64,000 nucleotides of DNA, taken from the NCBI GenBank assembly GCA_900545555.1, contig UQZI01000002.1:1-64000 (forward strand), written 5' to 3'. The notes beneath the pieces were generated by a model. It did not search any database, was not told the origin of the DNA, and was given only the letters and a program-made list of their open reading frames with translations. Shown piece by piece: positions 1 through 8,439 of this stretch. Position 1 is the stretch's first letter; every line of letters starts with the position of its first letter. The DNA comes from an uncultured Collinsella sp. GTDB lineage: Bacteria > Actinomycetota > Coriobacteriia > Coriobacteriales > Coriobacteriaceae. Position numbers and translations under genes: made by a program.

Positions 1-1022
1 CCTCCGCGATCGCGGGCGCGGTCTCGGGCGCCGCGCCCGCCCTGCTCGGGGCGGTGGCCGGGATTATGGCCTTCGTCGCATGCGCGCTCGCCGTCGCGCA
101 GCTGCTGAGCGCGCTGCTCGGCTTCTGGGACGATGCGGCCTCCAAGCGGGGCCTCGAGGGGCTGCCGCCCTACATCACCTACGAGATGGTCGAGGCGGCG
201 CTCGAGTGCCAGGAGGAGTACGGGCACCCGGCGGGCTGCACCATCGCGCAGATCATCCAGGAGTCCGGCCAGGGCGACCGCATGAGCCAGCTCGCAGAGC
301 GCGACCACAACCTCTTCGGCATGAAGTGGTGGTCGGGCTACGCGGGCTGCCCCGAGGTGGCCGGCAAGGCGAACTGGGCCACCAGCGAGGAGTACGTGCC
401 CGGCGAGCACACCCAGATCACGGCGAGCTTCATCCGCTTCACCGGCGACGCCGAGTGCATCCGCTTCCGCAGCAGGGTCTTCCTGCAGGCGGAGCGCTAC
501 TCGGGCAACGCCCTCATCCGCGAGGCGATCGAGAGGCACGACTCGGACAGGATGGCCGAGGGGCTCAAGGACGCCGGCTGGGCGACCGACTCGTCCTACG
601 TCGAGTCCCTGAAGTCGATCATGGCGCAATGGGGCCTCTACCGGCTCGACTCCATGACGGTCGAGGACCTGAAGGACGCATCCGCGAGCGAGAACGCGAT
701 CGTCGAGGCGGCGTACAGCCAGCTCGGCGTGCCCTACGTGTGGGGAGGCTCGACCCCCGGCAAGGCGCTCGACTGCAGCGGGCTCACGCAGTACTGCTAC
801 GCGCAGGCGGGCATCCGCATAAGCCACTACACGGGTTCCCAGTACGAGGAGCTCAGGCGCATACCGCTCTCGGAGGCGAAGCCCGGCGACATCCTCTACC
901 GCTCGGGCCACGTGGCCATCTACATCGGCGACGACAGGTACATACACGAGCCGCGAACGGGCGACGTGTGCCGCATAGCGAGCGGCATCGGCAGCTTCAG
1001 CTGCGCGCTCACCGCGAGATAG
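1..1022 (+). CDS. Glucosaminidase + NlpC/P60 peptidoglycan hydrolase (5' partial)
   Basis: The frame is open from base 3 and the true start lies left of the window; 339 residues are visible. A hydrophobic segment comes first, then a glucosaminidase-type domain (IIQESGQG carries the likely catalytic Glu; NLFGMKWW), then a C-terminal NlpC/P60 domain with Cys in LDCSGLT and His in SGHVAIY. Two-domain hydrolases like this open the cell wall for type IV secretion in Gram-positive conjugative elements and are anchored outside the membrane. The next gene starts 9 bp downstream, so it belongs to the same transfer operon. Confidence 0.82.
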   Translation, partial: SAIAGAVSGAAPALLGAVAGIMAFVACALAVAQLLSALLGFWDDAASKRGLEGLPPYITYEMVEAALECQEEYGHPAGCTIAQIIQESGQGDRMSQLAERDHNLFGMKWWSGYAGCPEVAGKANWATSEEYVPGEHTQITASFIRFTGDAECIRFRSRVFLQAERYSGNALIREAIERHDSDRMAEGLKDAGWATDSSYVESLKSIMAQWGLYRLDSMTVEDLKDASASENAIVEAAYSQLGVPYVWGGSTPGKALDCSGLTQYCYAQAGIRISHYTGSQYEELRRIPLSEAKPGDILYRSGHVAIYIGDDRYIHEPRTGDVCRIASGIGSFSCALTAR

Positions 1023-1031
1023 GAGAAACCA

Positions 1032-1751
1032 ATGCAGGGAAAGTCAAGGGTCATGGCCGCCGTCGCGGCAGGCGCGCTCGTCGTGGCGCTCGGCGCGGGC
1101 GCGGCGCGCTGCGCCATCGCCCCGCAGGAAGGCGCGCAGGATAGTCCCCAGGAGCAAGAGCAGCCCGCGGCTGCAGGCGCCGACGCGGCAACCGGGAAGG
1201 CCGCCTCGGGCGCCGAGGCGCTCTGGAACACCGCATGGACGGGCGCCGACGACCCGACAGCCACGCTGCGGATCGTCGAGGGCGCCATGGTGGAGAGCTC
1301 AGGCGGCACCGAGCGCGCCTGGTTCTTCTCGGCCGAGGAGCCCTCCGAGGCCGGCGGCGTGCTCAGCGTGCCCATCGACGTCAAGGGAACCAATGAGAAG
1401 CCAGGAGGCCTCTCGCTCATCCAGGTCTCGGGCGACGGGGACGCCCGCACCCTGGCCTGCGACCTCCTGACGCAGGCGTACACGCCCCAGAAGGCGCAAG
1501 ACGGAGCGTTCTCCGTGACCGGCACCGACGGCCGCCTCTCCGAGGCGCTGGGCGCAGACGTCGCCGCCATCGAGGAGGCCGTCGCCGGGAAGGCGGCGGA
1601 GGTGTCCCCGCAGGCGACGGGAGCCACCTGGGACAAGGAGGTGTGGCTCGACTACGCCGGGAACGTCGCGTCGACGACCTTCACGCTCGACGACCCCGCC
1701 TCGACGGTGGTCACCGTGGTCTCGCGCGGCGGCTCGCTGGAGGCGATGTAG
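1032..1751 (+). CDS. Exported protein of the transfer operon, unknown function
   Basis: 239 residues. A lysine/arginine N-terminus and a hydrophobic Ala/Gly/Val stretch (about residues 7-29) form a signal peptide or anchor. A Gln/Glu/Ala-rich linker (about 32-60) follows, then a mixed domain without a motif I recognise. GGAGAAACC precedes the ATG. It lies between the wall hydrolase and the TrbL-like gene (the latter starts 2 bp after its stop), so a role in the conjugation channel on the outer face of the membrane is inferred from context only. Confidence 0.6.
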   Translation: MQGKSRVMAAVAAGALVVALGAGAARCAIAPQEGAQDSPQEQEQPAAAGADAATGKAASGAEALWNTAWTGADDPTATLRIVEGAMVESSGGTERAWFFSAEEPSEAGGVLSVPIDVKGTNEKPGGLSLIQVSGDGDARTLACDLLTQAYTPQKAQDGAFSVTGTDGRLSEALGADVAAIEEAVAGKAAEVSPQATGATWDKEVWLDYAGNVASTTFTLDDPASTVVTVVSRGGSLEAM

Positions 1752-1753
1752 CC

Positions 1754-2755
1754 ATGGGGGCGCTCAAGGCGCGACGCCGAAGGGCGTTCGCCATCTCCGC
1801 CGCGACGGCGTTCGCCCTCTGCGCGCTCCTGCTCGTCCCCGCGCAGCCGGCATACGCCGACATCGCCGGGGACGTCAACGATTGGCTGTGCGGCCTTCTG
1901 CGCGACTGCTGCAACTGGATGTTCAAGGCGCAAACGGGCGTGCTCGGGTCGATCGGCGCGAACGGGATCCTCTCGGCCGACTTCGCGCACATGCTCACGA
2001 GCTCGAGCGACCTGACCATGCACGACGTCGCCCGGGGCGTATGGCAGGTTGCCATCCTGCCGATCGGGTGCGGGGTGCTCGGCCTGGTCTTCACCCTGAA
2101 GCTCATCGAGATCTCCCAGCGCATGGACGGCAGCCAGAGCCTCCCCGGCGTCAAGGAGGTCGTTTTCCTCCTCGTGTTCTTCGCCGTGTTCCTGTTCCTC
2201 ATACAGAACAGCTTCGACCTGATGGCGTCGATCTACGAGGTCTGCGGGCTCGCCATCGACCGAGTCGAGGCGCTCTTCGGCGCCGGAGGCGCGCTCGACC
2301 TGCCCGAGGTGTCCGTCGTCACCACCGACGACGACATCCCGTCGCTCATCGCCATGCTCGTCGTGAGCCTCATCAGCTGGGTCGTGGTGCTGGCGGCCTA
2401 CGTCGTCGCCCTCGTGGTCTGCTGGGCCCGCGCGCTCCAGCTCTACATCATGGCCGCGTTCGCCCCGATCCCGCTGGCGTTCCTCGGCATGGACGCCACG
2501 CGCCAGATAGGCCTCGGCTACCTGAAGAGCTTCGGGGCGGTCTGCATCGCCGGCGTCATCATCCTCGTGCTACTCATATCGTTCCCGCTCGTGCTCGGCG
2601 GGCTCACCGGGGCGAACCCCGGGACGGGCACCCCGGCCGACGCGGTCGCGAACGGGCTCACCTACGCGCTGCAGTACCTGGCCATGTGCGTGCTGCTCAT
2701 CCTGGCCCTCGTGAAAAGCGGCTCCTGGGCGCGCGACATCGTGAGCGGCTTCTAG
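1754..2755 (+). CDS. TrbL/VirB6-like conjugal transfer membrane protein
   Basis: 333 residues. A cleavable-looking signal sequence (about 8-33, ending PAYAD) is followed by a Cys-containing amphipathic region and about six long hydrophobic segments, with a conserved-looking block of aromatic and proline residues (LYIMAAFAPIPLAFLG) before the last two. This layout fits the polytopic TrbL/VirB6 component of Gram-positive T4SS. The ATG at 1754 was chosen because it lies just after the upstream stop and gives the signal sequence; the frame is open further 5' but inside the previous gene. Confidence 0.72.
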   Translation: MGALKARRRRAFAISAATAFALCALLLVPAQPAYADIAGDVNDWLCGLLRDCCNWMFKAQTGVLGSIGANGILSADFAHMLTSSSDLTMHDVARGVWQVAILPIGCGVLGLVFTLKLIEISQRMDGSQSLPGVKEVVFLLVFFAVFLFLIQNSFDLMASIYEVCGLAIDRVEALFGAGGALDLPEVSVVTTDDDIPSLIAMLVVSLISWVVVLAAYVVALVVCWARALQLYIMAAFAPIPLAFLGMDATRQIGLGYLKSFGAVCIAGVIILVLLISFPLVLGGLTGANPGTGTPADAVANGLTYALQYLAMCVLLILALVKSGSWARDIVSGF

Positions 2756-2864
2756 CGGAAAAGCGAGGAAGGGGGCGGTCGCCATGAGATAGGGGCACCG
2801 CGCCGGGGCACGCGTCCCGGCGGATGAAGACAAGGACCGATCGAAAACGAAAAGGAGGAAAGAC

Positions 2865-3323
2865 ATGGAAGAGAGGAAGAACGTGTACCTCTCGCTGCAC
2901 AAGAGCTTCGTGCGCGAGGGCATCGAGTACACCGACCGCGCGACCGGCAAGGCCAGGACCTTCAACTCGGCGACCCTTCCCAAGGGCACCGTCGTCGACG
3001 GCATGGACGTGGGAGGCTACGAGTTCAGCCCCATGTTCGTTAACGAGAGCCGCTTCAAGGGGGCCGACTTCCGAGACATACCGCTGCTCGCGAACCGCGA
3101 GGTGTGGCTGAGGAAGACGGTGATGGGCCCGGACGGCCAGCCCGAGCTCGACGAGGACGGACGCACGGTCAAGGACACCGTGAAGGTCATGCCGGCGCAG
3201 CTCAAGGAGGCCGTCGACGCAGGGCGCTCGCGCTACCTCGCGGAGCGCGCCGAGCACGCCCGCCAGGCGAGCCGCGCCGCCGAGCACGAGGCGCCCCGCG
3301 CACAGCGAAGCGTCGAGAGATAG
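2865..3323 (+). CDS. Conserved-looking element protein, unknown function
   Basis: 152 residues, no signal peptide or membrane segment. The N-terminal two thirds look like a compact beta-rich fold (YLSLHKSFVREG, VWLRKTVMGPDGQPELDEDG); the C-terminus is charged and helical (ERAEHARQASRAAEHEAP). AAAGGAGGAAAGAC in front of the ATG is a strong ribosome site. It sits between the transfer genes and the adhesin. I do not recognise the family. Confidence 0.6.
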   Translation: MEERKNVYLSLHKSFVREGIEYTDRATGKARTFNSATLPKGTVVDGMDVGGYEFSPMFVNESRFKGADFRDIPLLANREVWLRKTVMGPDGQPELDEDGRTVKDTVKVMPAQLKEAVDAGRSRYLAERAEHARQASRAAEHEAPRAQRSVER

Positions 3324-3335
3324 GGAGGCGGAAAG

Positions 3336-6077
3336 ATGAACGCAGCGAAAGACTGCACCCTGCAGGAAAAGCTCCTCCGATGCGCCATGGCGCTCATCCT
3401 GGCGGCGGGGGCTCTGCTCGCCTCCGTGGCGGCCTCGCCCGCCTACGCCGCGCCGAGCACGGTAGACGTGTCCATCGGCGGCAAGATCCCCTACGGCGGC
3501 TTCGCCACCACGTGGATGAGCGCCGACGGCAACATCGCCTACTGCGCCGAGCCCTCGTCCCCGACGCCCGCGCCGGGCTCCTACTCGACGAGCCCCGTGC
3601 CGAGCGGCGACGTGACAGCGGCGATCTGGTACTCGTTCGGCTCTCCCGGCTTCGACGCGTCGATGTTCCCGGGCAGCTGGTACGACGGCGGCGGCTGGGA
3701 CGACGCCAAGTACGCGGCGGCGAGCCACGTGCTCATCGCCTACGCCTACTCTGGGTCCGAGTCGGCTGCCACGCACGGCACGAGCGCCGAGTTCGCCTCC
3801 TGGGCGAAATCCGAGCTGATCGGCGGGACCTTCGCCAAGATGAAGGCGGGCGCCGGCAAGGTATCCGCCGGGTTCGAGGCGTTCTGCGTCAGGACCGGCG
3901 GCGGCTCCCAGACGCTCGTGAGCTTCAGCTGGTCCGCAGGCGGAGTCAAGGTCGCCAAAACGGACTCCGAGGCGGGCGCGGAGCCCCAGGGCGACGCCTC
4001 GCTCGACGGCGCGAGCTTCTCCGTAGTGAACGAGACCGGCCGCTACGTGCTGGTCGGGGGCAAGTACTACGCCGACGGCGAGGTATGCGCCACGATAAAG
4101 ACCGCGCCCGAGGACGGGTCGCACGTCGCCGCGACCGGCGCCGACGCGCTTCCCGCGGGCAATTACCGCATCGTCGAGTCCGGCGCGCCCGAGGGCTACG
4201 ACGCCAGCGACGTCCCCGTCGCGTTCACCGTGAAGGCCGGCGAGGTGTGCGACCTCACGGGCGACCCCGTGACCGACGAGGTCTTCCGCGGCGGCGTGCA
4301 GGTGACCAAGTCCGACAAGGAGCTGCAGGCGTCCGAGGCGCTCGCGGGCAGCGGCCACAAGGAGGCGCCTGGCGAGCACCCCGGCCTCGACGGGATCGAG
4401 TTCACCGTCACGAACCGCTCGGCGCACAAGGTCCTCGTTGACGGCGAGTGGCGCGAGCCGGGCGAGGCCGTGGCCACGCTGACCACCGCATGGAACGACG
4501 AGGCCGGCGCCTACACCGCGCAGACCGCGGCCGACGCACTGCCGTACGGAACCTACGACGTGCGGGAGACGGCGACGAACGGGAGCTACCTGCTGACCGA
4601 CGGCGAGCCCCGCACCTTCGAGGTCCGCACCGGCGACGAGATCGTGAGCGCCTCCGCGGACGGCGCCGCGCTCGAGTTCCGCGACCAGGTGGTGCGCAAC
4701 GACCTCGAGCTCTCCAAGAAGAGCGAGTCCGACAACGCCGGCCTCATGGCCCCGTTCGCCATCGAGAACGCGGCCACCGGCGAGATTCACGTGCTGGTCA
4801 CGGACCGCAACGGCGACGCGTCGACCGCGAGCAGCTGGAACAGGCACTCGAGGGACACCAACGCCAACGACGCCCTGCTCGGCCATGAGGGCCCGATTGC
4901 TGCCGCCGACATGGACCCGAAGGCCGGCATCTGGTTCTCGCTCGGCGAGGACGGCTCCTCGGCGCCGGTCGACGACTCGCTGGCGGCCCTGCCGTACGGC
5001 GCCTACACCATGACCGAGCTGCGCTGCGATGCCAACGAGGGCCTCGAGCTCATCACGAGGAGCTTCTGGATCGATCGCGACTCGACGGTCGCGAAGGCCG
5101 TGTGGATGGGCCTCGACGACCAGGAGGGCCCGCGCATCTCCACCACGGCAAAGGACGGGGCGGACGGCGACAAGGACGTCTCGGCCGACGCCGAGGCCAA
5201 GGTCGTCGACGCCGTCGCCTACGAGGGCCTGAAGGCCGGCGAGGAGTACGAGCTCTCGGCCACCCTCGTCGACAAGGCGACCGGCGAGCCCGTGACCGAC
5301 GTCTCGGGCATGCCCGTGGAGGCCAAGGCCGAGTTCGCCCCCGCGCTCTCGACGGGCAACCAGGACGTCGAGATCTCCTTCGACGCGAGCCTGCTCGGCG
5401 GCCGCGACCTGGTCGTGTTCGAGAGCCTACGCAAGGACGGAGCCGAGGTGGCGTCGCACGCGGACCTCTCCGACGAGGGCCAGACAGTCCACGTCGCCGT
5501 CGAGGTGGGCACGCAGGCGGCCGACGCCGCCGACGGCGACCAGGTCATCGAGGCCGGCAAGGCCAAGGTCGTCGACACGGTGGCCTACAAGGGCCTCGTC
5601 CCCGGCGAGACCTACATCGCCGTGGGCACGCTCATGGACAAGGGCACCGGAGAGCCGTTCCTCGACAAGGACGGCAACGAGGTGACCGCGCGCACGCCCT
5701 TCGAGCCCGAGGCGCCCTCCGGCACCGTCGAGGTGACCTTCGAGTTCGACACCGAGGGCCTGGCCGAGGGAGACGAGCTCGTCGTCTTCGAGAAGGTCCT
5801 GGACTCCGCCGGCAACGTCGTTGCAACCCACGAGGACATCGACTCCGCCGAGCAGAGCGTCGTCGTGGACAACCCCGACACGCCCGAGGTCCCCGAGGAG
5901 CCCTACGCCAAGACCGGGGCCGACGCCCCCGACGGCACCGGCTACGCCGTGGCCGCGGGCATCGCCCTGGCAGCTGCGGCGGGCGCGGGCGGAGCGCTCG
6001 CGTACCGCAAGCGCAAGACGGCCGGCGCAAGCAAGGACACGGCAGCCGAAGAGCCTGCCGAAGAGCCGGAAGAGTAG
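3336..6077 (+). CDS. VaFE-repeat, sortase-anchored surface adhesin
   Basis: 913 residues. Signal peptide (about 15-37, ending AYA); an N-terminal domain resembling thioester-type adhesin heads (YCAEPSSPTP); at least two SpaA-like prealbumin folds (for example SLDGASFSVVNETGRY and GLDGIEFTVTNRS); then two VaFE repeats, recognisable by AKVVD.VAYEGL at the start and VVFE near the end of each. The C-terminus has a sortase-type signal, YAKTG, followed by a hydrophobic helix and a basic tail (AYRKRK), but then an unusual acidic extension. A class B sortase follows 72 bp downstream. The likely role is cell-surface adhesion or donor-recipient contact. Confidence 0.85.
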   Translation: MNAAKDCTLQEKLLRCAMALILAAGALLASVAASPAYAAPSTVDVSIGGKIPYGGFATTWMSADGNIAYCAEPSSPTPAPGSYSTSPVPSGDVTAAIWYSFGSPGFDASMFPGSWYDGGGWDDAKYAAASHVLIAYAYSGSESAATHGTSAEFASWAKSELIGGTFAKMKAGAGKVSAGFEAFCVRTGGGSQTLVSFSWSAGGVKVAKTDSEAGAEPQGDASLDGASFSVVNETGRYVLVGGKYYADGEVCATIKTAPEDGSHVAATGADALPAGNYRIVESGAPEGYDASDVPVAFTVKAGEVCDLTGDPVTDEVFRGGVQVTKSDKELQASEALAGSGHKEAPGEHPGLDGIEFTVTNRSAHKVLVDGEWREPGEAVATLTTAWNDEAGAYTAQTAADALPYGTYDVRETATNGSYLLTDGEPRTFEVRTGDEIVSASADGAALEFRDQVVRNDLELSKKSESDNAGLMAPFAIENAATGEIHVLVTDRNGDASTASSWNRHSRDTNANDALLGHEGPIAAADMDPKAGIWFSLGEDGSSAPVDDSLAALPYGAYTMTELRCDANEGLELITRSFWIDRDSTVAKAVWMGLDDQEGPRISTTAKDGADGDKDVSADAEAKVVDAVAYEGLKAGEEYELSATLVDKATGEPVTDVSGMPVEAKAEFAPALSTGNQDVEISFDASLLGGRDLVVFESLRKDGAEVASHADLSDEGQTVHVAVEVGTQAADAADGDQVIEAGKAKVVDTVAYKGLVPGETYIAVGTLMDKGTGEPFLDKDGNEVTARTPFEPEAPSGTVEVTFEFDTEGLAEGDELVVFEKVLDSAGNVVATHEDIDSAEQSVVVDNPDTPEVPEEPYAKTGADAPDGTGYAVAAGIALAAAAGAGGALAYRKRKTAGASKDTAAEEPAEEPEE

Positions 6078-6100
6078 CGGCGCCGCATCGACACCGAACC

Positions 6101-6130
6101 GGAGGCCCTGGGCGCTCGCCCGGGGCCTCC
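6101..6130 (+). terminator. Hairpin between adhesin and sortase genes
   Basis: GGAGGCCC pairs with GGGCCTCC across a GC-rich 14-base loop that can pair further. There is no T-run after it, so it may be an attenuator or a processing site rather than a full terminator. Confidence 0.4.
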
Positions 6131-6149
6131 CCTGCGAACGGGGGAGGAC

Positions 6150-6881
6150 ATGAACAAAGGGAAAGCCGCCACGGCGCTCGCCATTGCCGTGGCGTTGCTG
6201 GCGATGGGGGCGCTCGCCGTCCTGCCGCTGCCCGAGAGGAACCCGTACGAGGTGCACGAGGTGCCTACTGCGGAAGAGGACGCGACAATGGAGGCTCAAG
6301 AGACGGGAGGCGGCATCGACTGGGACGCCCTTCCCGCCTCCGTCGTCGCTTGGGTGCGCGTGCCGGGCACGACCGTCGACTACCCGATCGTCCAGGGCCG
6401 GACTGAATCGCCCGACTTCTACCTCACGCACGACGCCGGCGGCGAAAGATCCGCGTGGGGCGCTCCCTACATAGACGCCGGGTGCGCGCAGGGCGCCGAG
6501 AGCCCGCTCGTCATCGTCTACGGGCACCACATGTCCGACGGCACCATGTTCGCGCCGCTCGCGCAGTACTCGTCGCGCGACTTCGCCGAGGGGCACCGCA
6601 CCATCCGGGTCTACACCCGCGAGAAGGCGATCGAGCTCGAGGTCTTCGCGGCCGACGTGGTCGACGCGAGCTCGGAGGGCAAGCGGACCGACTTCGCAGA
6701 CGCGGCGGCGCTCGCCGCCTACCTCGGGGACAAATTGTCCCGGTGCGAGGTCGTCCTGGAAGAGCCTTCGGACGTCGCGCAGGCCTGGGCCTTCGTGACG
6801 TGCAGCTACCAGACGAGCAACTCGCGCACCGTCGTCTACGCGAAGGAGGTGGAAGGATGGGATTCGCGCCCTTCGGAATAG
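6150..6881 (+). CDS. srtB: Class B sortase
   Basis: 243 residues. An N-terminal membrane anchor (about 6-25) is followed by a sortase fold with the catalytic His in VYGHHM, Cys in FVTCSYQ and Arg in SNSRTVVYAK; the motif set and length fit class B. It probably attaches the upstream VaFE adhesin, whose signal is YAKTG rather than the NPQTN type usual for class B iron-uptake sortases. GGGGAGGAC precedes the ATG. Its 3' end overlaps the next small gene by 25 bp. Confidence 0.88.
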   Translation: MNKGKAATALAIAVALLAMGALAVLPLPERNPYEVHEVPTAEEDATMEAQETGGGIDWDALPASVVAWVRVPGTTVDYPIVQGRTESPDFYLTHDAGGERSAWGAPYIDAGCAQGAESPLVIVYGHHMSDGTMFAPLAQYSSRDFAEGHRTIRVYTREKAIELEVFAADVVDASSEGKRTDFADAAALAAYLGDKLSRCEVVLEEPSDVAQAWAFVTCSYQTSNSRTVVYAKEVEGWDSRPSE

Positions 6882-6952
6882 GGCTCCTCATGGGGCTCCT
6901 CACGCTCACGGCCTACGCCTGCTGCGCAGCCGGCGATGACGACCGGGACTAG
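6857..6952 (+). CDS. Small membrane peptide, DUF3789-like
   Basis: 31 residues: a Gly-rich hydrophobic helix (FGIGLLMGLLTLTAYACC) and a short acidic tail. AAGGAGGTGGAAGG just before the ATG is a strong ribosome site lying inside srtB. Size, the Gly pattern and the Cys pair recall DUF3789 peptides found in Gram-positive conjugative elements. The family assignment is a guess from shape. Confidence 0.5.
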   Translation: MGFAPFGIGLLMGLLTLTAYACCAAGDDDRD

Positions 6953-6989
6953 CTGCCGAAAAACGAAATCGCAACCGAACAGAACGATC

Positions 6990-7023
6990 AAGCCCCTCGC
7001 TCCGATGGTCGGACGAGGGGCTT
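6990..7023 (+). terminator. Rho-independent-like hairpin
   Basis: AAGCCCCTCG and CGAGGGGCTT form a perfect 10-bp stem with a 14-base loop. The T-run is missing, so the strength is uncertain. The position, after the srtB/small-peptide genes and before the cargo gene, fits the end of the transfer/adhesin transcript. Confidence 0.55.
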
Positions 7024-7131
7024 GCGCATAGTGGGATAATGAAGAGCGAGTGAGACGCGTCGTGTGTGCCGTGTTGCATCGGTTGCGCACGAGCGCCTTA
7101 CATAAGGTTCGTTTACGTCAGGAGATACAGA

Positions 7132-7790
7132 ATGGCGCTCAAGTTCGATCTCGGGGAAGCTCTGTCCCAAGCTGCCCACGCCGCAGGAGAGATGGCAAAA
7201 GGCGCATCGGCGACCGTCGAGTCCGCCGCCAAGGGCGTCGCGAATGCGGCCGAGAACGCGGGGAACGCCATCGTCGATACGGCCGCCTCGGCATCCGAAG
7301 CCGTCGGAAGCGCCATGTGCTCGGCTGCGGAAGGCGTGTCGAGCGCCGGCGAGCAGATCGCGTCGTCCGATGCGGGCAAGGCGATCGCAGGGGCTGCGAA
7401 CGCGGTGGGCGGAATCGCCGTCGGCGCCGCAATGGGTTTGGCCCAGGGAGCGTCGTCCCTTGCGTCCGGCGCTGCGTCGACCGTCGAGGGCGGCATCAAC
7501 GCCATCAAGGAGAACTCGTTCTCCGCGCGACTCCGCAAGGCACGCATCAAGGGGTTCCGTGACGGCATCAAGCAGGGGGCCTACCTTGCGGGCGAGAAGC
7601 GGCACAACTTCATCTACGCCTACGTGGCGACGCTCTGCTTCCTGATGCGCTGCGACGGCGACTTCTCCCAAGAGGAGCGGGAGTGGCTCGAGGACGGCCT
7701 CGACTACCTCAAGCTGGACGGCGGCCTCCCGGACGACGTGAAGGCGAGGGTGCAGGCGATCGCGGACGACGAGGACCTGTCCTTCGACCG
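7132..7790 (+). pseudogene. TerB-like cargo protein, 5' fragment (IS-interrupted)
   Basis: The ATG at 7132 follows TCAGGAGATACAG. The fragment codes an N-terminal Ala/Gly-rich low-complexity helix (about 10-125), then a basic stretch (SARLRKARIKGFRDGIKQG), then a TerB-like helical segment (ATLCFLMRCDGDFSQEEREWLEDGL). The insertion falls in the second base of an Arg codon. The frame now reads through the IS end and stops at 7890 with an IS-encoded tail. Joined to 9629-10907 it restores a 645-residue protein in one frame. Function is unknown; TerB domains occur in membrane-associated stress and phage-defence proteins. Confidence 0.8.
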
Positions 7791-7814
7791 CGTTGTGTTA
7801 GACCGCTTTGGATA
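7791..7814 (+). repeat. IS left inverted repeat
   Basis: Begins CGTTGTGTTAGACC and ends GCTTTGGATA. It pairs with 9597-9620; the only difference is G versus A at position 15. It directly follows the target duplication TTCGACCG. Confidence 0.9.
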
Positions 7815-7827
7815 CTGGGACTTTTCC

Positions 7828-7833
7828 TATAAT
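7828..7833 (+). promoter_or_regulatory. -10 box of the passenger gene promoter
   Basis: A perfect TATAAT lies 41 bp before the lnu-like ATG, in the AT-rich stretch just inside the left IS end. The -35 region is weak (GCTTTG at 17 bp spacing). The passenger therefore seems to carry its own promoter. Confidence 0.5.
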
Positions 7834-7873
7834 CTTTCTTGCTTAGATAGCAGGCGAAAGCGAAGGAGCTCCT

Positions 7874-8368
7874 ATGGTCACCAAGGATGATGCGTGTTGG
7901 ATAATCGGCCTTTCCGCAGGTGCGGGCATTGGCGTATACCTTGATGGCGGCTGGGGCGTCGATGCGCTTGTCGGGCGTGAGACCAGGGCTCATAACGACA
8001 TCGACCTGTTCGTTCAGCGCGGGGATTACCAAAGGTTCGTGGATCTAATTGCTGATGAGGGGTTTTCCGAGGTGGCTGCATCTTTCACCACCGAAGATCA
8101 CACGGTGTGGCAAGACGAGGCGGGGCGCATCGTCGACCTGCATTGCTTCGATTTCGCCGAGAATGGCGATATTCTGTATCAGGGAGATCGTTTTCCCGGG
8201 GAGGTCTTTTCGGGGAGGGGGCGCATCGGCGAGGTGGAGGTGTCGTGCATCGACCCCGAAAGCCAGCTGTTGTTTCACTTGGGCTATCAGCATGACGAGC
8301 ACGACGCCCACGATGTCATGCTCCTATGCCGTGAGTACGGTTTCGACGTTCCCGAAGAATATCGCTAG
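7874..8368 (+). CDS. Lincosamide nucleotidyltransferase-like protein (IS passenger)
   Basis: 164 residues, the usual length of Lnu(A)/Lnu(C) enzymes, which adenylylate lincomycin and clindamycin. Visible motifs are YLDGGWGVDALVG, HNDIDLFV (metal-binding acidic pair) and SQLLFHLGYQ near the C-terminus, in the same order as in Lnu proteins; the class also includes ANT(2'')-type aminoglycoside enzymes, so the substrate is not certain. GAAGGAGCTCCT precedes the ATG. Codon use is less GC-rich than in the host element. It lies within an IS1595-type element, a known vehicle of lnu(C). Confidence 0.68.
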   Translation: MVTKDDACWIIGLSAGAGIGVYLDGGWGVDALVGRETRAHNDIDLFVQRGDYQRFVDLIADEGFSEVAASFTTEDHTVWQDEAGRIVDLHCFDFAENGDILYQGDRFPGEVFSGRGRIGEVEVSCIDPESQLLFHLGYQHDEHDAHDVMLLCREYGFDVPEEYR

Positions 8369-8439
8369 CTGTTGCTATTTGCATCGGGGCACGACTTCAG
8401 CGCTTGCCGCAGATGCGCTGCGCCAGACCGCCCTGGACA

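Noticed and set aside
2697..4886. 729-codon open frame on the minus strand
   Set aside because: It lies opposite the adhesin gene, has an Arg/Gly/Val-rich translation with no domain, and is a product of high GC at third positions.
7132..7890. Complete 252-residue gene ending in the IS
   Set aside because: The last 33 codons are IS sequence. The frame continues after the right IS end, so it is a truncated fragment.
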